Shown here: positions 14,118 to 17,411 of the stretch, piece after piece
Numbering within the stretch: the first letter of the stretch is position 1
Layout: every line of letters starts with the position of its first letter
Origin: SIG607 sp045601805
GTDB taxonomy: Bacteria; Bacillota; Clostridia; Oscillospirales; Acutalibacteraceae
Assembly: GCA_045601805.1 (NCBI GenBank)
Contig: JAZSAJ010000021.1
Location: 1 to 17,411 of the forward strand
Length of the DNA: 17,411 nucleotides
Reading direction: 5' to 3'
Position numbers and translations under genes: made by a program
Notes under the pieces: generated by a model
What the model was told of the DNA's origin: nothing
The model's database searches: none
The model's input: the letters and a program-made list of their open reading frames with translations, nothing else

Positions 14118-14338
14118 GAGAACACCATAAATTTTCCACTTCCAAAAATTCCCTTTGATAATGCGGGTTTAAAGCACTTTTGGTGTGAGTGCAGCTATGG
14201 GGAGGTAAATGTTAAACAAACACCATACTTCATTTTTATTGTGCGTTATATACAAAAAGAAACATGCTAATTTGACATCAAATTTTGTGGACCAAAATTT
14301 TTATCGTACAAAACATATAAGACTTTGACAATAACAAT
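14118..14338. other. non-coding stretch next to the spoVAD breakpoint
   Basis: I see no convincing gene here. On the plus strand an ATG at 14209 opens a 39-codon frame behind GGGGAGG, but the spacing is only three bases and the peptide has no recognisable features. A weak AAATTTT/AAAATTT dyad lies near 14280-14300. It probably holds scrambled sequence from the same rearrangement that truncated spoVAD. Confidence 0.5.
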
Positions 14339-14370
14339 ATAAAAACCGCCTATCCGATGAGAAAGGCGGT
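14339..14370 (-). terminator. terminator of the nucleotidyltransferase-HEPN operon
   Basis: A seven-bp stem, ACCGCCT/AGGCGGT (14345-14351 with 14364-14370), is followed on the minus-strand RNA by TTTTTA. It begins six bases after the HEPN gene's stop codon. Confidence 0.8.
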
Positions 14371-14376
14371 AAACTT

Positions 14377-14775
14377 TTAATACTTTGTGGTTAAGAAATT
14401 TTCAACTTCCAAGATAAACTTTTTAGAGTTTTCAAGTTGTTCTTCAACTTCTTCTTTTGATATGATGTAGAAATCATCATAATCGCTACCTTGACGTGCT
14501 TCAACAAGTCCGTCAATCATAGGAGAAAGTTCTTTAGGTAAAATACCTGTTTTCAGATAATTCTTTCTAAACTCTGCAATGATACCGGAGTGTTTTTTAG
14601 AATCAAATCCGTCTAAAGCCAACACTGCTCGCATTGCGGAGAATACTGCGTAGTATGAACGATTGGCAACCGTTTTATAATCACCTAGCTTCATAATTTC
14701 ATCAGCATAAGCAATTCGTTCTTTCGCAATATCAAGACGGGTTTTAGAAAGAATCAATTTTTCTTCAGACAGCAA
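14377..14775 (-). CDS. HEPN domain protein paired with a nucleotidyltransferase
   Basis: This is a small all-helical HEPN protein (132 residues from this start) of the kind encoded next to minimal nucleotidyltransferases. Recognisable parts are ANRSYYAVFSAMRAVL near residue 38, KKHSGIIAEFRKNYLKTG near 60, and EARQGSDYDDF near 93. The nuclease-type RX4-6H motif is not present; the matching place reads R-Q-G-S-D-Y (Arg94, Asp98, Tyr99), so RNase activity is doubtful. The TTG at 14775 is preferred because AAGGAGGG lies eight bases upstream, inside the partner gene; an in-frame ATG at 14799 lacks a ribosome binding site. It overlaps the partner gene by 11 bases, indicating coupling. The pair may be a HepT/MntA-like toxin-antitoxin module, but role and polarity are inferred. 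Confidence 0.85.
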   Translation of the reverse strand: MLSEEKLILSKTRLDIAKERIAYADEIMKLGDYKTVANRSYYAVFSAMRAVLALDGFDSKKHSGIIAEFRKNYLKTGILPKELSPMIDGLVEARQGSDYDDFYIISKEEVEEQLENSKKFILEVENFLTTKY

Positions 14776-15106
14776 TTCTAATTCCCTCCTTATTGACATT
14801 TGCGTAAAAAGGAACGGCTTCCAAATACTTATTGAAGGTTTCGATGTCCTTTAATGTTACGGTAACCACAACATCATGAAGAAGACCAAGTTCGGAAGTA
14901 AGTGATATAAACGGCTTTTTATAAAATGATAATTCTTCACGAGGAACATTTACTAAAACCATAATATCAATATCAGATTCATGAGTTTGCTCTCCTCTTG
15001 CGTATGAACCATACAAAAGCGTCGAGTCGAGTTTGTCTCCAAAAACAGACTTAGACAGCAAGGCTACCTTTTCGGTAATATCTGCCAACTGGTTTTTCGT
15101 ACACAT
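14765..15106 (-). CDS. minimal nucleotidyltransferase (MNT/MntA-like)
   Basis: This 113-residue protein of the polymerase-beta-like minimal nucleotidyltransferase fold carries the signature GSYARGEQTHESDIDIMV. Gly33-Ser34 bind nucleotide, Asp45 and Asp47 are metal ligands, and Asp78 in LLHDVVV is the likely third acidic residue. In MntA/HepT systems the related protein is an antitoxin that AMPylates the HEPN toxin. The start at 15106 is chosen because AAAGGGTG precedes it and the consensus promoter at 15140-15168 would start transcription near 15133, downstream of the longer frame's ATG at 15148. It is the first gene of a two-gene operon. Confidence 0.92.
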   Translation of the reverse strand: MCTKNQLADITEKVALLSKSVFGDKLDSTLLYGSYARGEQTHESDIDIMVLVNVPREELSFYKKPFISLTSELGLLHDVVVTVTLKDIETFNKYLEAVPFYANVNKEGIRIAV

Positions 15107-15139
15107 TAAAACACACCCTTTCTTTAAGTTTACATTAAT

Positions 15140-15168
15140 ATTATACACATTTTTATCTAATAAGTCAA
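15140..15168 (-). promoter_or_regulatory. promoter of the nucleotidyltransferase-HEPN operon
   Basis: TTGACT (15163-15168) and consensus TATAAT (15140-15145) are spaced by 17 bases on the minus strand. The strength of this promoter is notable for a putative toxin-antitoxin unit. The 185 or so bases upstream (15169-15356) are AT-rich and hold no gene that I can see. Confidence 0.92.
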
Positions 15169-15356
15169 CTGCGCAGACTTTTTATTAAATTTGTTTATAA
15201 GAATATATAATAAATTTTTTACACATGGTTTTTATTAGATTGTATAGAAGTTTTTATGACATGTTTTGGGGGTTCAAGCACTTTCTTACATTTCTACAAT
15301 GAAAACATTTCCATCTAACTCTTTTTGATATCAACCAATTTTTTAATTAATCCAGT

Positions 15357-15971
15357 TTAACATAATTCAGCAAATTTCGAAAAAGCAACTCCTGTTTTAC
15401 TAATTACAACAATATCGCATTCCTCACTTACAGTTTGCAAACAATCACTATAATATTGATATTTCGAAATGCAGTGTGTTATAAAACGATGAAAATCAAT
15501 ACGATCTTGTATCGTCATTGTGTTATATACGATCGGAACAGCATTAATTACCTTTTTTGCAATATCAGTTTCTCCTGAATATGCTAAATCTTCCATCTCA
15601 ACAATTTGGGGACGTGTTGAAGTTGCTGTATAAATTTTAGGAGAACCATTTTCATATCCAGCAACAATAAAAACAATATTTTCCTTACAGTAGGCTGACA
15701 TAATTTTAATAAATTCCTCAAAAAATTCTTTTAATCCTTTTGGAATGTTAACCGTCTCCCACAATTCTGAAATTTTTGCAGGAATAAGATGGTCATTGAT
15801 ACTTGAACACCCAGTGTATGTAATCGCGAAGCCTTGCTTTGAAATGAAAAGCTTTCTGCATTTATTCGAAGAAGTCGTATATTTTTCTCCTTTATTATTG
15901 ATACCTGTAAGACAACGATCAGCCGATACTACAATACCATAATCGTTATAACTCGCAAATGCAAATGACAT
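15357..15971 (-). CDS. proteasome-fold Ntn-hydrolase homologue with N-terminal Ser
   Basis: This 204-residue protein reads like a proteasome beta/HslV-type Ntn hydrolase. After Met removal, expected before Ser, Ser1 would be N-terminal. Asp17 falls exactly where proteasome beta subunits have it (GIVVSADR), and a Lys in NKCRKLF matches Lys33 after a short loop insertion. Further matches are GFAITYTG, like the Gly47 region; FIVAGYENGSPKIYTAT, like the beta-subunit strand pair; YSGETDIAKK; and the C-terminal strand ECDIVVISKTGVAF. Substrate and oligomeric state are unknown, and no unfoldase is in the window. AGAGGTG lies five bases before the ATG. It follows the large HEPN gene on the same strand after 143 bases. 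The family call is by pattern; catalytic activity is inferred. Confidence 0.72.
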   Translation of the reverse strand: MSFAFASYNDYGIVVSADRCLTGINNKGEKYTTSSNKCRKLFISKQGFAITYTGCSSINDHLIPAKISELWETVNIPKGLKEFFEEFIKIMSAYCKENIVFIVAGYENGSPKIYTATSTRPQIVEMEDLAYSGETDIAKKVINAVPIVYNTMTIQDRIDFHRFITHCISKYQYYSDCLQTVSEECDIVVISKTGVAFSKFAELC

Positions 15972-16017
15972 AATGACACCTCTAATCAGTCAACGTATAT
16001 TTTTTCTAATTTAAAAA

Positions 16018-16062
16018 CTCCCAAATATCAGCTTAATAATGTCTCTTTTTATTATACTTGGG
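16018..16062 (-). promoter_or_regulatory. candidate -10 box and dyad upstream of the Ntn-hydrolase gene
   Basis: A consensus TATAAT (16051-16056, minus strand) stands about 80 bases upstream of the Ntn-hydrolase ATG, but no good -35 is found 16-18 bases before it. The same segment holds an imperfect dyad, CCCAA...TTGGG (16020-16024, 16058-16062), with an inner ATAAT/ATTAT. It could be an operator or a weak terminator of the HEPN gene. Whether the two genes are one transcript is unresolved. Confidence 0.3.
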
Positions 16063-16114
16063 ATATTTATAAAGGCATTATTTTCCTTTTATTAATCGAT
16101 TAAAAATATGAAAA

Positions 16115-17411
16115 TTAATCAACAAGTAGCGGTTTGCTATTAACAATCATTGTCTTTTGAACCACAAATTTCAAAACATCAATTTCATTTCTTAAAAGAG
16201 ATTCTTCTCTAGTTTTAGGTAATATTTTTTTCGATGTTTCAGAGGCTTTATTATGCACAATTCTACATCTAATATCATAAATTCGATTTGCTAAATCTTC
16301 AATTATTCCAATATTATCATCTAACCGCAATTTTTTATCAGATATTTTTTTACTTTCTTTCCCTGAATAATAATCTTTCAAATATTCTCGTTCTTTGATA
16401 AATGTAGAAACATCTTCACCAACAACAATGTGACGTAATACATTATCTAATTGTTCTCGTTCATCGCCCAAACTATTAACACCATTAGAACTCATAATTT
16501 TTAATAAATTCATCATATCTGTTTCTGAATTAATATTAAATCCTGGCACTTTCATAAGATTTCGTATTCTTTCCTTAATTTCAACCGTTGAATATATAGG
16601 AAAATAATATTCTAAGACCTGGTAAAGTGCAAAATACATAAAAATAGGAGACTCTGTATTGCTTAATGCAAACCAATAAAGTGACATAGGTACATTATCA
16701 TATTCATAATCTAATGTTAAATTAAGATTGTCAATATCCTTTTGTGGTTCTCTGCGCATTCTTGACATTCGCTCTTCTCTTGTTCTTCTACGTGGTGCAA
16801 TAGTAATAGCGAAATCACACAATACATCAATTTGATAAAACAACGTATTAGAGATTTTTTCTAATAATTTTTTTGCAGTTTCTTCGGTTTCAATATCAAT
16901 ATTCTCAATTTTTAAAGTTATTCGGTAGCGTTCATTTAGTTTCTTTAAATCTACACGTCGACCATCCTTGTACCAACTCAAAAACGCAAACTGTTTACTG
17001 CAAAAACCTACAGTTATTTTAAAAGTATCGTTTTTAAAAAGCAAGACTTCAGACGGGTTCACCATACCCATATCATCTTTATATTCTTCGCAAACCTCAA
17101 ATATTTGGGCGAGTCTTTTAAATAAAAATCTAGATGGCAGCATTAATCTAGGCTCCTGAATTTCACATTCTACAGACTTTAACTCACTTGACCAAATTGC
17201 CTCATAATTACTAATTCCGCGATATTTCACAAAATCAGTATCTAAAATAGTTTCTAAATCATCGTCATCATAAACCCTAATTTCTTCATGATTTCTTGCA
17301 ACAGGAAAATCAAACTCAATATATTTATGTATCTTATCAAATATTTGACGCTCTTTTATGCTATTCTTTAAATTATGTTCATCTAGAACTTTTTTAAAAT
17401 CTTCTAAATTA
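16115..17411 (-). CDS. large protein with C-terminal HEPN (RX4H) domain, 5' end outside the window
   Basis: The minus-strand frame is open from its stop at 16115 to the right edge, giving 431 visible residues. The GTG at 17230 is therefore not a reliable start, and the true N-terminus lies outside. The visible N-terminal part (acidic, with VYDDDDLETILDTDF) and the middle match nothing I can name. From about visible residue 250 the protein is helical, with ALYQVLEYYFP followed later by IYDIRCRIVHNKAS. RCRIVH at 16253-16270 is the RX4H signature of HEPN ribonucleases, as in Apea-like and other abortive-infection HEPN proteins. A basic stretch rich in Arg (RRRTREERMSRMRR) precedes it and could bind nucleic acid. 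A role in anti-phage defence or RNA cleavage is inference. Confidence 0.7.
   Translation of the reverse strand, partial: NLEDFKKVLDEHNLKNSIKERQIFDKIHKYIEFDFPVARNHEEIRVYDDDDLETILDTDFVKYRGISNYEAIWSSELKSVECEIQEPRLMLPSRFLFKRLAQIFEVCEEYKDDMGMVNPSEVLLFKNDTFKITVGFCSKQFAFLSWYKDGRRVDLKKLNERYRITLKIENIDIETEETAKKLLEKISNTLFYQIDVLCDFAITIAPRRRTREERMSRMRREPQKDIDNLNLTLDYEYDNVPMSLYWFALSNTESPIFMYFALYQVLEYYFPIYSTVEIKERIRNLMKVPGFNINSETDMMNLLKIMSSNGVNSLGDEREQLDNVLRHIVVGEDVSTFIKEREYLKDYYSGKESKKISDKKLRLDDNIGIIEDLANRIYDIRCRIVHNKASETSKKILPKTREESLLRNEIDVLKFVVQKTMIVNSKPLLVD

Noticed and set aside
14118..14174. Upstream in-frame continuation of the spoVAD fragment
   Set aside because: The residues before SPAAADT do not resemble SpoVAD and the frame meets a stop after about 20 codons, so the homology ends at the breakpoint.
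14209..14328. Plus-strand 39-codon ORF behind GGGGAGG
   Set aside because: The ribosome binding site is only three bases from the ATG, no promoter is seen, and the peptide has no recognisable pattern.

Overview
The window looks like a chromosomal segment of an AT-rich, Gram-positive, spore-forming bacterium, probably class Clostridia. The grounds are strong TTGACA/TATAAT promoters with 17-base spacers, AGGAGG-type ribosome binding sites, SAM-I and FMN riboswitches with intrinsic terminators, lipoproteins, an ECF-transporter S component, and a remnant of the sporulation gene spoVAD. No rRNA, tRNA, CRISPR array or intact transposase gene was seen.

Layout. Positions 1-135 hold the 5' leader of a minus-strand gene that leaves the left edge after three codons. 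Its ribosome binding site is buried in an 18-bp perfect hairpin, and the opposite arm is overlapped by a tiny leader-peptide ORF. This is the architecture of a translational attenuator. Positions 138-1549 hold metK under a SAM-I riboswitch. Positions 1561-2648 hold a RibU-like riboflavin transporter under an FMN riboswitch, preceded by a DUF1294 membrane protein. Positions 2701-4070 hold a lipoprotein N-acetylmuramoyl-L-alanine amidase. Positions 4092-4551 hold a REP-like repeat remnant and a small membrane protein. Positions 4571-6485 hold the rpsB-tsf operon, transcribed on the minus strand. Positions 6570-8180 hold rsmD, coaD and a coiled-coil protein. An AI-2E family permease follows on the minus strand (8183-9354). 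Positions 9379-12530 hold a three-gene cassette: a DUF4358-like lipoprotein, an MBOAT O-acyltransferase and a DHHW/AlgJ-like protein, likely for acylation of a cell-surface polymer. A D-2-hydroxyacid dehydrogenase (12532-13550) ends the core-like part.

From about 13.6 kb rightwards the region looks accessory and eroded. It has two 3' gene remnants, one of them the C-terminal 40% of spoVAD, a second copy of the repeat motif seen near 4.1 kb, and then a nucleotidyltransferase/HEPN pair (14377-15168). Next come a proteasome-fold Ntn-hydrolase homologue with serine in place of the N-terminal threonine (15357-15971) and a large protein with a C-terminal HEPN RX4H motif that runs off the right edge (16115-17411). 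HEPN and nucleotidyltransferase proteins are common in toxin-antitoxin and anti-phage modules. The right end is therefore a plausible small defence or conflict island, but this is inference from domains and context.
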